Positions 50,287 through 60,547 of a stretch of DNA of 64,000 nucleotides are shown here, one piece after another. The position numbers and the translations under genes were made by a program. The notes beneath the pieces were generated by a model. That model did no database searches. It was given only the letters and a program-made list of their open reading frames with translations, and was not told where the DNA came from. Source of the DNA: Bacteroidia bacterium (GTDB lineage: Bacteria; Bacteroidota; Bacteroidia; Bacteroidales; VadinHA17). The stretch's first letter is position 1. Every line of letters begins with the position of its first letter. Location of the stretch: positions 1 through 64,000 of the forward strand of contig JAPLED010000123.1 in the NCBI GenBank assembly GCA_026391475.1. Reading direction: 5' to 3'.

Positions 50287-50733
50287 ATGGAGATTAAAAA
50301 ATTTACACTGTCAGTCGATAAAAAGATCCTTGTTCTTCTCGCAGGAATTATGTGGTGTGGAGTAGGTGTAATGCTTGTCAGCTTTGCCGTTTCATGGTTG
50401 TCGCCCTATAACGGGAGGGAGCAAGGATTATATTATGCTACAGGGTTCTTAACTGCAATGCCGATCCATCATTTTGGTTTCCTGAGGATTGCCGACAAAA
50501 ACCTGAACAGATTATTACTTCTGACAGAAAAAAGATGCCTGTTTTCCTTTATGACCTGGAGAAGCTACATAATTGTACTTATTATGGTTTCCATGGGTAT
50601 TGCCTTAAGGCATTCATCAATACCAAAACGCTATCTTTCAATTCTTTATAACGGAATCGGATTAGCATTATTTCTTTCGGGGATCAGGTATTTCAGATTC
50701 TTCTTTAAGTTATTATTGACGAAGAGATCTTAG
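50287..50733 (+). CDS. small integral membrane protein, uncharacterised
   Basis: 148 aa with about 4 predicted TM helices; tight spacing with the upstream gene. Confidence 0.75.
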   Translation: MEIKKFTLSVDKKILVLLAGIMWCGVGVMLVSFAVSWLSPYNGREQGLYYATGFLTAMPIHHFGFLRIADKNLNRLLLLTEKRCLFSFMTWRSYIIVLIMVSMGIALRHSSIPKRYLSILYNGIGLALFLSGIRYFRFFFKLLLTKRS

Positions 50734-50763
50734 TTATTTATAAATTATCAAAACAATCAGAGT

Positions 50764-51648
50764 ATGAAAAAGTTAAAAGTTTTATTACCGGCCTTATTTC
50801 TGACAACTATTGTTCTGTCGCAACAAGCTAATCAGAACAGGCTGCCATTTAAAATGGAAGAATTAACATCACCAAAGTTTGCAAAAGCCGTTGATATTGC
50901 GGGAGGAGTCTGCGTTATTCCGCTTGGGATAATAGAGAAACACGGACCGCATCTTCCTATTGGTACAGATTTGTATGAGTCAAGAGAGATTGCGTTTCAT
51001 GCTGCAGAAAAAGAATATGCTGTTGTTTTTCCTCCATATTTCGTGGGGCAGATTTTTGAAGCAACACATCAGCCGGGAGCGATAGCTTACAGTAATGAAC
51101 TAATGTGGAAAATGCTGGAAGAGACGTGTAAAGAATTGTCAAGGAACGGATTAAAAAAGATAATTCTGTTAAACGGGCATGGCGGGAATGGTAGTTTCCT
51201 CCAGTATTTCTGTCAGTCGCAACTTGCAAAACAGCAGGATTATGTTGTTGTAATGTTCCGGCCGGGAAATGATCCGGTAAATGGGCCAGAGATTAAATTG
51301 TTAAAAAAAGCTAAACTGGATGGCCATGCAGGGGAGGAGGAGACCTCAATGATGTATTATATTAATTCGGCTCTTGTTGATCAGGAAGCTTTAAAAAATG
51401 AATCGGGTTTGGATCAGGACAGATTGAGTAAATTACCATTTGGCTACACTGGTATCTGGTGGTATGCAAAGTACCCGAATCATTTTGCCAGTGACGTTAA
51501 CACACCAAATAAAAGACTTGGAGAATTGTTAATCACCAGCGATGCAGGCCAGCTTGCAGAATTAATAAAATTTCTTAAGAAAGACAACACAATACAACAA
51601 CTTCAGGAAGAGTTCTTTAAAAAGGCACAAAACCCGACACAAAAATAA
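50764..51648 (+). CDS. creatininase-family protein, secreted
   Basis: VCVIPLGIIEKHGPHLPIGTDLYESREIAFHA, ILLNGHGGNGSFLQYF, DGHAGEEETSMMYYI; N-terminal signal. Confidence 0.92.
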   Translation: MKKLKVLLPALFLTTIVLSQQANQNRLPFKMEELTSPKFAKAVDIAGGVCVIPLGIIEKHGPHLPIGTDLYESREIAFHAAEKEYAVVFPPYFVGQIFEATHQPGAIAYSNELMWKMLEETCKELSRNGLKKIILLNGHGGNGSFLQYFCQSQLAKQQDYVVVMFRPGNDPVNGPEIKLLKKAKLDGHAGEEETSMMYYINSALVDQEALKNESGLDQDRLSKLPFGYTGIWWYAKYPNHFASDVNTPNKRLGELLITSDAGQLAELIKFLKKDNTIQQLQEEFFKKAQNPTQK

Positions 51649-51804
51649 ATATCAAGACCAATTAAAAAGACACATGACTCACGGCACAAGACACACGACA
51701 ATTATATCCTTGCGTCGTGCGTTTTTGTAGCCTGATCGGGAAGAATGCACACGTCACACCAGCGGATTATTATAAATTTGGAGAAAGTTACTTCACTGGA
51801 TATT

Positions 51805-53842
51805 ATGAGCAAAAAAGGCGCAAAGCAGGTAAACACAAATAAGGCATCAAAAACTGTCCGGTATACAACGAATGTTTCCGTCTTTAAAACCATATCCGGT
51901 CTGGTTGCGGTTATTATAGAGAATAAAAAACATCAGTTGTTTTTAGTAGGATTTTTGGTTGTGATGCTGGTTTTAATAACTTATCACGGGGCGTTTAATA
52001 ACGAATTTGTCGACTGGGACGATTTTGCCTATGTTGTTAATAATGACTTGGTCAGAAATCCCGGTGACTCATATCTGAAGGATTTGTTTTCCACACCGGT
52101 ATCATCGAATTATCATCCGCTGACAATACTTAGCATGCGGATCAACAACAATGTTTGCGATTCCTGTCCCAACGGCATTTCCCCGGAACCATTTATCAAG
52201 GGGAATGTAATTATTCATCTATTAAATACACTACTGGTATTTCTGTTAATTTATTTACTGAGTAAGAAAAACATCCTCGTCGCGTTTCTCGTCGCTGCTT
52301 TATTTGGAGTACACCCTATGCATGTTGAATCTGTTGCCTGGGTCTCGGAGCGAAAGGATGTCCTTTATTCATTTTTCTTTTTATCCGGGTTAATCACATA
52401 TTTGAAGTATCTGAATGTTTCAAACAACAATAAACGTAAATATGCCTGGCTGGCAGCCACTTTGTTGTTGTTCATACTATCATGTTTATCAAAAGCAACT
52501 GCTGTTGTCTTTCCGGTTGTACTGATACTCCTTAATTTCTGGACGTATCATAAGGAAGAAGAGAAACCGTTTATAAGCGGACTTAAAAAAGCATTTTCAC
52601 CGAAGAACCTGTTAATACTGTTACCATTCTTTATCGTCTCTCTTTTTATAGGATTGATGACATACAGGATACAAAACGGAGAAAACTTCCTGGGGATATT
52701 GGATCTCAGCAAGAATCAACCCGATATGGTTAATGCTATTGGTCCCTACTCTGTCCTGCAAAGGTTTCAGATTGCCAGTTACGGGTTTATCGAATATATA
52801 ATTAAGTTCTTTGTACCGGTCAATTTATCCGCACTATATCCATACCCGACTCTTCAGGAATTTAACCACGGGACTTTTGCAATTATTCTTTTAATGGCCA
52901 TGGCGGCAACGATCTTAATTGCCTTTCTGGTGATCCGTTCACTAAGGAAAACAAAGTTATATGCTTTTGGTGTCAGCTTTTATTTTGTTACCATTGCATT
53001 GGTGCTGCAATTCATTTCAGTTGGTGTAGCCATAATGGCTGAAAGATATTCATATTTACCCTATGTGGGCCTTTTAATAATTCCTGCAACGCTGATAGCA
53101 AAAAGCACAAAAACAAAAAAACTCATACTAATTATTATTTCAGGTTGTTTTATTATTATGCTTATGGTCCTGTCAAAACGACAAATTGAGGTCTGGAGTA
53201 ATACAGAAACATTATGGACGCAGGCGATTAACAGGTATCCGCACCAGGAATTACCCAGGAGGTCCAGGGGGAAATATTACAGCAAAATGTCATTGGAAGC
53301 AAAAAACGACACTGAAATAAAAATGTTTGAGGACAAAGCATTAATTGATTTTAAAGAAGCGATCAGAGCAGGAACAAAAAGTGCGGATGTGTTCCAGGGT
53401 ACAGGAGTTATTTATGGATCAAAAGGTGATCTGAAGAATGCTGTTTTGTTTTTAAATATTGCAATTAAAATTGATTCCGAAAAAGGGGGCTGCTTATTAT
53501 AACCGTGCATTGATATATGACCAATTAAATCAGAAAGAAGAGGCAATCAAAGATTATAATATGGCCCTGATTTATAATCCTGATTGGAAACTGGAGATAC
53601 TCAACAACAGGTCAAACCTTTTTCTTGAGACAGGGCGATTCCGGGAAGCAATACTTGATTTCGACTACCTTATTTTCCTTAAAAACGATAATTTTCTTTA
53701 TTATTCCAACAGGGCGTTTGCCCGATTGCAATTGAATGATATCACAGGAGCGGTATCGGATTATCAGAAAGCGCTGGAACTTAAACCCGATGATCAGTTG
53801 AGCAAATTAAATTTACAGAAATTAATTCTTATCAAAAAGTAA
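51805..53842 (+). pseudogene. TMTC/GT-C-like multi-TM glycosyltransferase with C-terminal TPRs, split by an apparent frameshift near 53485
   Basis: ORF 51745..53502 (FVDWDDFAYVVNNDLVRNP, GVHPMHVESVAWVSERKDVLYSFF, TPR start) runs into ORF 53459..53842 (GAAYYNRALIYDQLNQKEEAIKDYNMALIYNPD); removing one base in GAAAAAGGGGGCTGC joins a continuous TPR. Confidence 0.75.
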
Positions 53843-53950
53843 AGTAATAGTTCTCTTTCCTGTGACTGTATTTGATTTATGAAGCGCACTTTTAAAAACA
53901 ATATAATAGAAATAAAATTTATATCTTAATCCCAAATAAATTACCGAGCC

Positions 53951-55531
53951 ATGGTTAACAAAAAACAAAACAGCGCAATTGCAACATTATTTATTATTAT
54001 CATGCTGCTAATCCAGATGTCATGTACGGCAGAAACACCGTCCGGCCTTTCAAAAGAAAGCATTATCCCCAAACCTGTTTCAATTACTGCCACCGGAGAA
54101 TCCTTTACATTAAAGGCAGGCACAGATATTTATATCCGGGGTGAATCCGATGAACTGAAACAAATCGGTCAATACCTGGCCGACAGATTAAAACCGGCAA
54201 CAGGTTTTGTGTTTGAGGTAAAATCAACCTCCAAGACTCCACGGTCGGGCAATATTTATCTTACAATATCAGGCACCGACACAAAGCTTGGTGAAGAAGG
54301 GTACGAACTGACTATTACAAAAAAACTGGTAAAACTGGCAGCCAATAGTCCTGCAGGATTATTCCGGGGCATTCAGACAATCCGGCAGCTTTTACCGGCA
54401 AATATTGAACTAACTACAAAACAGAAAGGTCCCTGGAAAATTTCAACAGGTACAATTATTGATTATCCGGTCTATTCTTATCGCGGAGCCATGCTTGACG
54501 TATCCCGCCATTTTTTTGGTGTTGATGATGTGAAGCGTTTTATTGATTTTCTGGCCTGCTATAAAATGAATGTATTGCACCTGCACCTTTCTGACGATCA
54601 GGGATGGAGGATAGAAATAAAATCATGGCCAAATCTTGCTACACATGGCGGCAGTACCCAGGTGGGTGGGGGCAAGGGAGGTTATTATACTCAGGAGCAA
54701 TATGCTGATATTGTGAAATATGCAAAAGAGCGCTATATCATGGTGGTACCGGAAATTGATATGCCAGGCCATACCAATGCAGCACTGGCATCGTATGCTG
54801 AACTTAACTGCAACGGAAAAGCAACGGAGCTTTACACCGGCACAAATGTGGGATTCAGCACCTTGTGTACGAACAAAGAGATCACTTATAAATTTATTGA
54901 CGATGTTGTCAGGGAGCTGGCGGCGCTTACCCCGGGCCCATATATTCATATTGGTGGAGACGAATCGCATTCTACTAAAAAAGAGGATTATATTCCCTTC
55001 ATCAATAAGGTGCAGGAAATAGTGCTGGCACACGGTAAACAGGTTATCGGGTGGGATGATATATCAATTGCAAGTTTGAAGCCTAATGTTATTGCACAGC
55101 ACTGGGCGAATGTTAAAAATGCAAACATGGCAGTAAGCCAGGGAGCAAAAATTTTAATGTCGCCGGGAATTAAAGCCTATCTCGACATGCAATATGATAA
55201 AAATACGCCATTAGGACTTCACTGGGCTGCTTATATTGAAGTGGATAGTGCATATATATGGGATCCTGCAACGCTTGTTCCCGGAGTCGGGAAAGAGAAT
55301 GTTTTAGGTATTGAAGCGCCATTATGGACAGAGACTATCACGAACATGGATGATATTGAGTATATGGTTTTTCCGCGGCTTCCCGGTTATGCTGAAATAG
55401 GATGGACACCATCTTCTGTAAAAAACTGGGATGAGTATAAGGTACGGCTAGGAAAACACAGTGAGCGTTTTAAAGCCATGGGTATTAATTTTTATCCATC
55501 CAGGTTTGTACCATGGATTGGTGTGAAATAG
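53951..55531 (+). CDS. GH20 beta-N-acetylhexosaminidase
   Basis: RGAMLDVSRHFFGVDDVKRFIDFLACYKMNVLHLHLSDDQGWRIEIKSWPNL, PEIDMPGHTNAALASY, YIHIGGDESH. Confidence 0.96.
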   Translation: MVNKKQNSAIATLFIIIMLLIQMSCTAETPSGLSKESIIPKPVSITATGESFTLKAGTDIYIRGESDELKQIGQYLADRLKPATGFVFEVKSTSKTPRSGNIYLTISGTDTKLGEEGYELTITKKLVKLAANSPAGLFRGIQTIRQLLPANIELTTKQKGPWKISTGTIIDYPVYSYRGAMLDVSRHFFGVDDVKRFIDFLACYKMNVLHLHLSDDQGWRIEIKSWPNLATHGGSTQVGGGKGGYYTQEQYADIVKYAKERYIMVVPEIDMPGHTNAALASYAELNCNGKATELYTGTNVGFSTLCTNKEITYKFIDDVVRELAALTPGPYIHIGGDESHSTKKEDYIPFINKVQEIVLAHGKQVIGWDDISIASLKPNVIAQHWANVKNANMAVSQGAKILMSPGIKAYLDMQYDKNTPLGLHWAAYIEVDSAYIWDPATLVPGVGKENVLGIEAPLWTETITNMDDIEYMVFPRLPGYAEIGWTPSSVKNWDEYKVRLGKHSERFKAMGINFYPSRFVPWIGVK

Positions 55532-55641
55532 TGTTGGTGAGAATAAATAAATCTTAAAAATCTCAAGAACCACTGAAAATCAACAGTGCTAAAAGCATCC
55601 ATCTGAGTTAATTCCTGGGCGGATAGTTTTTTATTTAAAAG

Positions 55642-55672
55642 TTGCATTTTGTTTAAACAAATTGTACGTTTG
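55642..55672 (+). promoter_or_regulatory. Bacteroidota-type promoter TTG-N20-TAcgTTTG
   Basis: TTG at 55642 and TACGTTTG at 55665; consensus spacing; upstream of the 55734/55770 CDS. Confidence 0.65.
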
Positions 55673-55769
55673 ATAAAATACGTATTTTGAGAAAGCTAAA
55701 TTATTAAGTCCTGGCGAACTGAGCCACAACTAATTGAACCGTCAAATATTATCAATAAAATCAACCATC

Positions 55770-58355
55770 ATGAAATTAAAACTTATTCTACAGCCCACTT
55801 GGATTATTTGCTTACTGATTATTGTATCGTCATGTTCGCCATTAGACAAGGGAGATGAGAACACTAAAACAACACAGCTTACCTCCATCGAAATTGGGCC
55901 AACAATTGAGGTTGCCTCATCAACAATCCCTGCTGCCGGTGGAAGTATCAAAGTTTCCAAACCCGGAACTCCGGTAGATGGGATGGAAATTACAATTCCG
56001 GCAAATTCATTTACTTCCAGCCAAACGTTTAAAGTTTCCTATTCAGAAATAAAAAGCCATGATTTTGGACAAAACTTTAATCCGATATCGCCTATGATTT
56101 CAGTTACCAATGATAGTGGTTATTCAAATGATGGTATGAGAGTTAAGATTCCAATAAAATTACCTGCCGGTCATTTTGCCATGGGATTTTTATATGATAA
56201 AACAACAGGCAAGCTTGAAGGAATGCCGATTGAATCGTTGGATAATAATTTTATTACTGTTGATACCCGACATTTTGCAAAGACGAGCTCGCAACTAAAA
56301 AAAGGAAGCGAAAAAAACGGAATCAGCGATGATGAAATTATTGGCGATATGATAATCAGTTCCATTTCCGAAACAGTTTTGAATGGACAAACAATTATCT
56401 CCTCAGGATTTACTCCGGGAGCAGACGATTGGGAATTTGTAAATTACGGATCTTATATATCTCCGGGCGGGCATTGTGCGGGACAAAGTTTAACTGCGAT
56501 GTGGTATTATTATGAAAAGAAACTTAAAGGAGCTTCTTCTCTTTTTCATTTATATGACCAGGTGAATACTAAAACTGACCCAGCCTTACTTTGGCAGGAT
56601 AATCCTTTTGGTTATCGATTTGCCTCTACCATTCAGGAAGATTTTGGATGGGATGGATGGTTTGGATGGGTAACGCAAATGAATTTCCGTTCGATATTTC
56701 CGGCACTTGTCTGGAAAGCCTTTGCTTTTTCTATGCTTGTTACAGGTGAGCCGCAGAGTGTTTTGATCAATAATAGTCATGGGCTGGGCGGACATGCTAT
56801 GATTGTATATAAAATTAATTTCGCTCAAGGTAAATTATATATTGCAGACCCCAATTATCCAAACAACATTGATCCAGGTACAAAAACAGAATCAATCAGA
56901 ACAATCGACTTTGTTAACGGGAAATTCAACTCATACTATACGGGGTTGACTGCCGGCGCGAATTCAACTGAGATGGATCAAATCAGTTACTTCGGAAAAA
57001 CCGCATATATAGATTGGAATCAAATAGGAAAACGCTGGACTGAATTTGAGAATAAGACGATTGGCACAATAGCTCCAAATATATTCCCGGCATATACAAT
57101 TTGGGTTAAGGACGGCGCAGGATATGAATTGAAAGACGGAACAACCACCACGAAAGACACCCTGCGAACCATAGCGATCTGTCCAACTGCTGAAGAATCT
57201 TATATTGTTGCAAATCAAAAAATCATTGGAACCGATATCTTTGACCAAAATGGTACCCTTTTAAGCAAAGCTGAGAGTAATGGTCAGGTTCGTGTCATAC
57301 TGAAACCGGGTTTGAATAAATTAGGATACTGTATTATTGGCTGGAGAAAAGATTATAAGACTACAGATGGAACCCAATACATAAATAAATTTGTCGATTT
57401 TAAATGGATTAATGTTACCTATTCCCTGGCTGTTGAAACCAATCCCGTTACAAATATCACCTCAACAACTGCTACAAGCGGTGGGAATGTAAAATCTGAT
57501 GGCGGCTTCTCCGTGACGGCACGGGGGGTATGCTGGAGTACTTCATCCAATCCAACAACGGCAAACAGCAAAACCACTGATGGGAACGGAACAGGATTGT
57601 TCCCAAGCAACCTGACCGGACTGACTGCCAATACACTTTACTATGTTCGGGCGTATGCCACCAATAGCATAGGAACGGCTTATGGCACTCAGGTAAGTTT
57701 TACCACAACATCAATGGGTCAAACCGGCACCGTTACTGACATAGACGGCAATATTTACAATACCGTAACCATAGGCACTCAGGTATGGATGAAAGAAAAC
57801 CTGAAAACCACCAAATATAACGATGGTACAGCAATACCCAATATAACAGTTAATGCAACATGGGCTAATTCAAACACAGGAGCTTATGGCGATTACAATA
57901 ATACTCCGGCAAATTCAACTACGTATGGGAGACTATATAACTGGTATGCAGTAGATAATAATGCGGCTACCAAGGTTGCAAGTAATGGGGGCAAAAATGT
58001 ATGTCCCACAAGCTGGCATGTACCAAGTGATGCCGAGTGGACTACCCTTACAAACTTTTTGGGAGGAGAAACAGGTGCCGGCGGCAAACTTAAAGAAACC
58101 GGTACAACTCATTGGACAACCCCTAATATGGGAGCAACCAACAGCAGTGGCTTTTCAGCTCTTCCGGGTGGCAGCCGTTACCACTATGATGGGACATGCC
58201 AAGACATTGGAATCTACGGTTACTGGTGGAGTTCTACAAAGTACTTGGTTACTTTCGCCTGGTACAGATCCATGTACTACAATTACGACAATGTATTCAG
58301 GAGCTACTACGAGGAGCAGAGTGGCTATTCTGTTCGTTGTGTTAGGGATTATTAG
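55770..58355 (+). CDS. lipoprotein: papain-fold-like domain + Fn3-like domain + C-terminal FISUMP domain
   Basis: Lipobox IVSSCSPL; PGGHCAGQSLTAMWYYYEKK / GLGGHAMIVYKI / LYIADPNYP; TATSGGNVKSDGGFSVTARGVCWS...; VTDIDGNIYNTVTIGTQVWMKENLKTTKYNDGTAIP...CPTSWHVPSDAEWTTL...SGYSVRCVRDY. ORF opens at 55734; 55770 ATG gives a standard signal peptide. Confidence 0.85.
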   Translation: MKLKLILQPTWIICLLIIVSSCSPLDKGDENTKTTQLTSIEIGPTIEVASSTIPAAGGSIKVSKPGTPVDGMEITIPANSFTSSQTFKVSYSEIKSHDFGQNFNPISPMISVTNDSGYSNDGMRVKIPIKLPAGHFAMGFLYDKTTGKLEGMPIESLDNNFITVDTRHFAKTSSQLKKGSEKNGISDDEIIGDMIISSISETVLNGQTIISSGFTPGADDWEFVNYGSYISPGGHCAGQSLTAMWYYYEKKLKGASSLFHLYDQVNTKTDPALLWQDNPFGYRFASTIQEDFGWDGWFGWVTQMNFRSIFPALVWKAFAFSMLVTGEPQSVLINNSHGLGGHAMIVYKINFAQGKLYIADPNYPNNIDPGTKTESIRTIDFVNGKFNSYYTGLTAGANSTEMDQISYFGKTAYIDWNQIGKRWTEFENKTIGTIAPNIFPAYTIWVKDGAGYELKDGTTTTKDTLRTIAICPTAEESYIVANQKIIGTDIFDQNGTLLSKAESNGQVRVILKPGLNKLGYCIIGWRKDYKTTDGTQYINKFVDFKWINVTYSLAVETNPVTNITSTTATSGGNVKSDGGFSVTARGVCWSTSSNPTTANSKTTDGNGTGLFPSNLTGLTANTLYYVRAYATNSIGTAYGTQVSFTTTSMGQTGTVTDIDGNIYNTVTIGTQVWMKENLKTTKYNDGTAIPNITVNATWANSNTGAYGDYNNTPANSTTYGRLYNWYAVDNNAATKVASNGGKNVCPTSWHVPSDAEWTTLTNFLGGETGAGGKLKETGTTHWTTPNMGATNSSGFSALPGGSRYHYDGTCQDIGIYGYWWSSTKYLVTFAWYRSMYYNYDNVFRSYYEEQSGYSVRCVRDY

Positions 58356-58552
58356 GCTATTTGACTATTTAATATAACCAGGTAATAGGTGTTCGGGTAT
58401 GCTCTCTTTGTGTTGCATTGCAGAATCCATAGGCTTAGGGTATTCAACACAAACCGCAATCCTCATTATTGATAGATGATTAAATTTGATTGAAGGTATT
58501 TGAAAGTTATTTGTAAGACAAATGATATATGGTCTTTTTGGTAATGTCTTAA

Positions 58553-58647
58553 CCCCCCAAAAAATAGTTGTCCAAATAAATAAAATCAGTTTAGTCGAAT
58601 CTCTCTATTTTCTGACAGAAGGGAGACAGAATATTAGTCATGCAGTA
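58553..58647. repeat. about 90 bp repeat, copy 1
   Basis: CCCCCCAAAAAATAGTTGTCCAAATAAATAAAATCAGTTTAGTCGAATC...GGGAGACAGAATATTAGTCATGCA; near-identical to 60548..60640. Confidence 0.92.
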
Positions 58648-58773
58648 ATATCGGCTTTTGTGTTCTAATTTCACATGTGATTTTTGGTTTAATTTTCATC
58701 CTGAATGGTTTTGATGTGATAAGCTATTTCAGGACGAGATATTAAGTCTTGTGTAGATGGATTTTATTTAAAG

Positions 58774-58804
58774 TTGCATTTTATTTAAACAACTTGTAAA
58801 TTTG
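58774..58804 (+). promoter_or_regulatory. Bacteroidota-type promoter TTG-N20-TAaaTTTG
   Basis: TTG at 58774, TAAATTTG at 58797; same spacing and flanking sequence (AAGTTGCATTTTrTTTAAACAAmTTG) as 55642..55672. Confidence 0.65.
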
Positions 58805-58848
58805 GTAAAATACATATTCATAATAAGTTAAACATAATATGATCTTAA

Positions 58849-60474
58849 ATGAAAAATATATTTAGAATTTCATCCCTAATCATATTAATCCTATCAATCA
58901 TTTTTATTCATTCCTGTAAGAAAGATAAGCCTACACTCCCTGTTATTTCAACAACAGCTATCACTGCAAATTCTTATACTACTGCTACTTCCGGAGGAGA
59001 GGTTACAAATGAAGGAGGAGCTTCTGTAACCGCAAGAGGAGTTTGCTGGAGCACAAGCAAAAACCCAACAATTGTCGACAGCAAATCAGCAGATGGTACA
59101 GGAATAGGAATATTTACAAGCGTAATAACCGGATTAACACCTGGTACCACATATTATGTAAGATCGTATGCGACTAACAGCTTAGGTACATCGTACGGTG
59201 CACAGGTTAGTTTTACCACATTAAGCCTACCTGCTAATACCACTTCTATTTTTAAACAATTGTTTGTTGGAAATAGAAATAATAATCAATCTAGTGGGTC
59301 TTGGTGGGGTGAGAATGTAACAAAAGTTGCTTATAGAGATAATAAAGCTTTTACTTTTGTTTTTGATAAAGATTTATCACCAAAAACCGCATTTTTATAC
59401 GAAAAAACAGATAATAATGATTGGATAGAAGGTCAATCTTTTATATTCTCAAGGTCTCCTAATATAATTATAGATTTAAATGGATACGTACATGTAATTG
59501 GATTTGAACCTTTTAATTATGCAACAGATCCTTTTTCAGGTAGAATTATAGATGTCAAATTTAAAAACCCTAATACGGTTTTAGGAGATTATATAAAATC
59601 CTATTTAACAGAAGATTATAGATCTGTTGGAAAAAGTCTTTCTACTTTTTCATCAATATGGTGTGGCGCTGCTATAGGTAGAAATGGTAACATATTAGTA
59701 GCATATACAAATTCTTTACTAGAGGATAATCCAAATAATCATAGTATTGGCGCAAGAATATATGATGGTAATATATGGACTTATGAGACTGTTGCATCAG
59801 GTTTGGTCTCTCGATTTGCATATCCATTTGCTTTTGTTTCTGATTCGTATTATCATGTTTATGCGATTGAAGATGATTATGATACATATTATAATACAGC
59901 AGGATTGCCGTATAATACATATTGTTTTCGTTACGGAATGGTAAAGCATTTTCAAAGACCAATTATTGGAGGCCCATGGACTGAAACAACCTTATTAGAT
60001 TTTAATACAATAAAATCAAAAAAAGAGATATGGGATGCTTCACTGCGTATCGTTGATTTTCATGTAGATTATAGCGGAACTATCCATGCATTATTGAGAT
60101 ATAATACTGACTCAAAACCAATGTGTTACCATTACTGGAAAAAAGAAAGTGATTCTTCATGGAATAATGAGATTATTCTTGAATCAGAATCAAAAATGAC
60201 AGGATTACACTGGGCAAAAATATGGGAACGTAATGACCATAAATTATTCTACATATTATATTTTTGGGGTGGGCAGATTAGTCTATCTCCATTAAATACG
60301 AGTTCTTTATATACAATATCAGAATTGGAAGGAGATTATAAATATGATCCTACACCTTTTATATCAAGCTTTAGAAGCGGTACTCAATTAGGTACCAATC
60401 TCTATATAGTTGTTTACCCTGGTTCTAATGAAATTAAAGCTATATCTCTGGATATAATTACTTCTGGTTTATAA
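58849..60474 (+). CDS. lipoprotein with Fn3-like domain and beta-propeller/BNR-like C-terminal region
   Basis: Lipobox FIHSCKKD; TATSGGEVTNEGGASVTARGVCWSTSKNPT...SYATNSLGTSYGAQVSFTT, then repeated beta-rich segments. Confidence 0.8.
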   Translation: MKNIFRISSLIILILSIIFIHSCKKDKPTLPVISTTAITANSYTTATSGGEVTNEGGASVTARGVCWSTSKNPTIVDSKSADGTGIGIFTSVITGLTPGTTYYVRSYATNSLGTSYGAQVSFTTLSLPANTTSIFKQLFVGNRNNNQSSGSWWGENVTKVAYRDNKAFTFVFDKDLSPKTAFLYEKTDNNDWIEGQSFIFSRSPNIIIDLNGYVHVIGFEPFNYATDPFSGRIIDVKFKNPNTVLGDYIKSYLTEDYRSVGKSLSTFSSIWCGAAIGRNGNILVAYTNSLLEDNPNNHSIGARIYDGNIWTYETVASGLVSRFAYPFAFVSDSYYHVYAIEDDYDTYYNTAGLPYNTYCFRYGMVKHFQRPIIGGPWTETTLLDFNTIKSKKEIWDASLRIVDFHVDYSGTIHALLRYNTDSKPMCYHYWKKESDSSWNNEIILESESKMTGLHWAKIWERNDHKLFYILYFWGGQISLSPLNTSSLYTISELEGDYKYDPTPFISSFRSGTQLGTNLYIVVYPGSNEIKAISLDIITSGL

Positions 60475-60547
60475 TTTTTCAAAAATTTATTTTATTTCTA
60501 AGCGGTCAACTCCAACTAAAATAGCATAACCACCGCCCTCGGGAATA

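Noticed and set aside
53459-53842. Separate small TPR gene
   Set aside because: It overlaps and continues the preceding ORF's TPR motif after one base is removed, so it is treated as the 3' part of the frameshifted gene.
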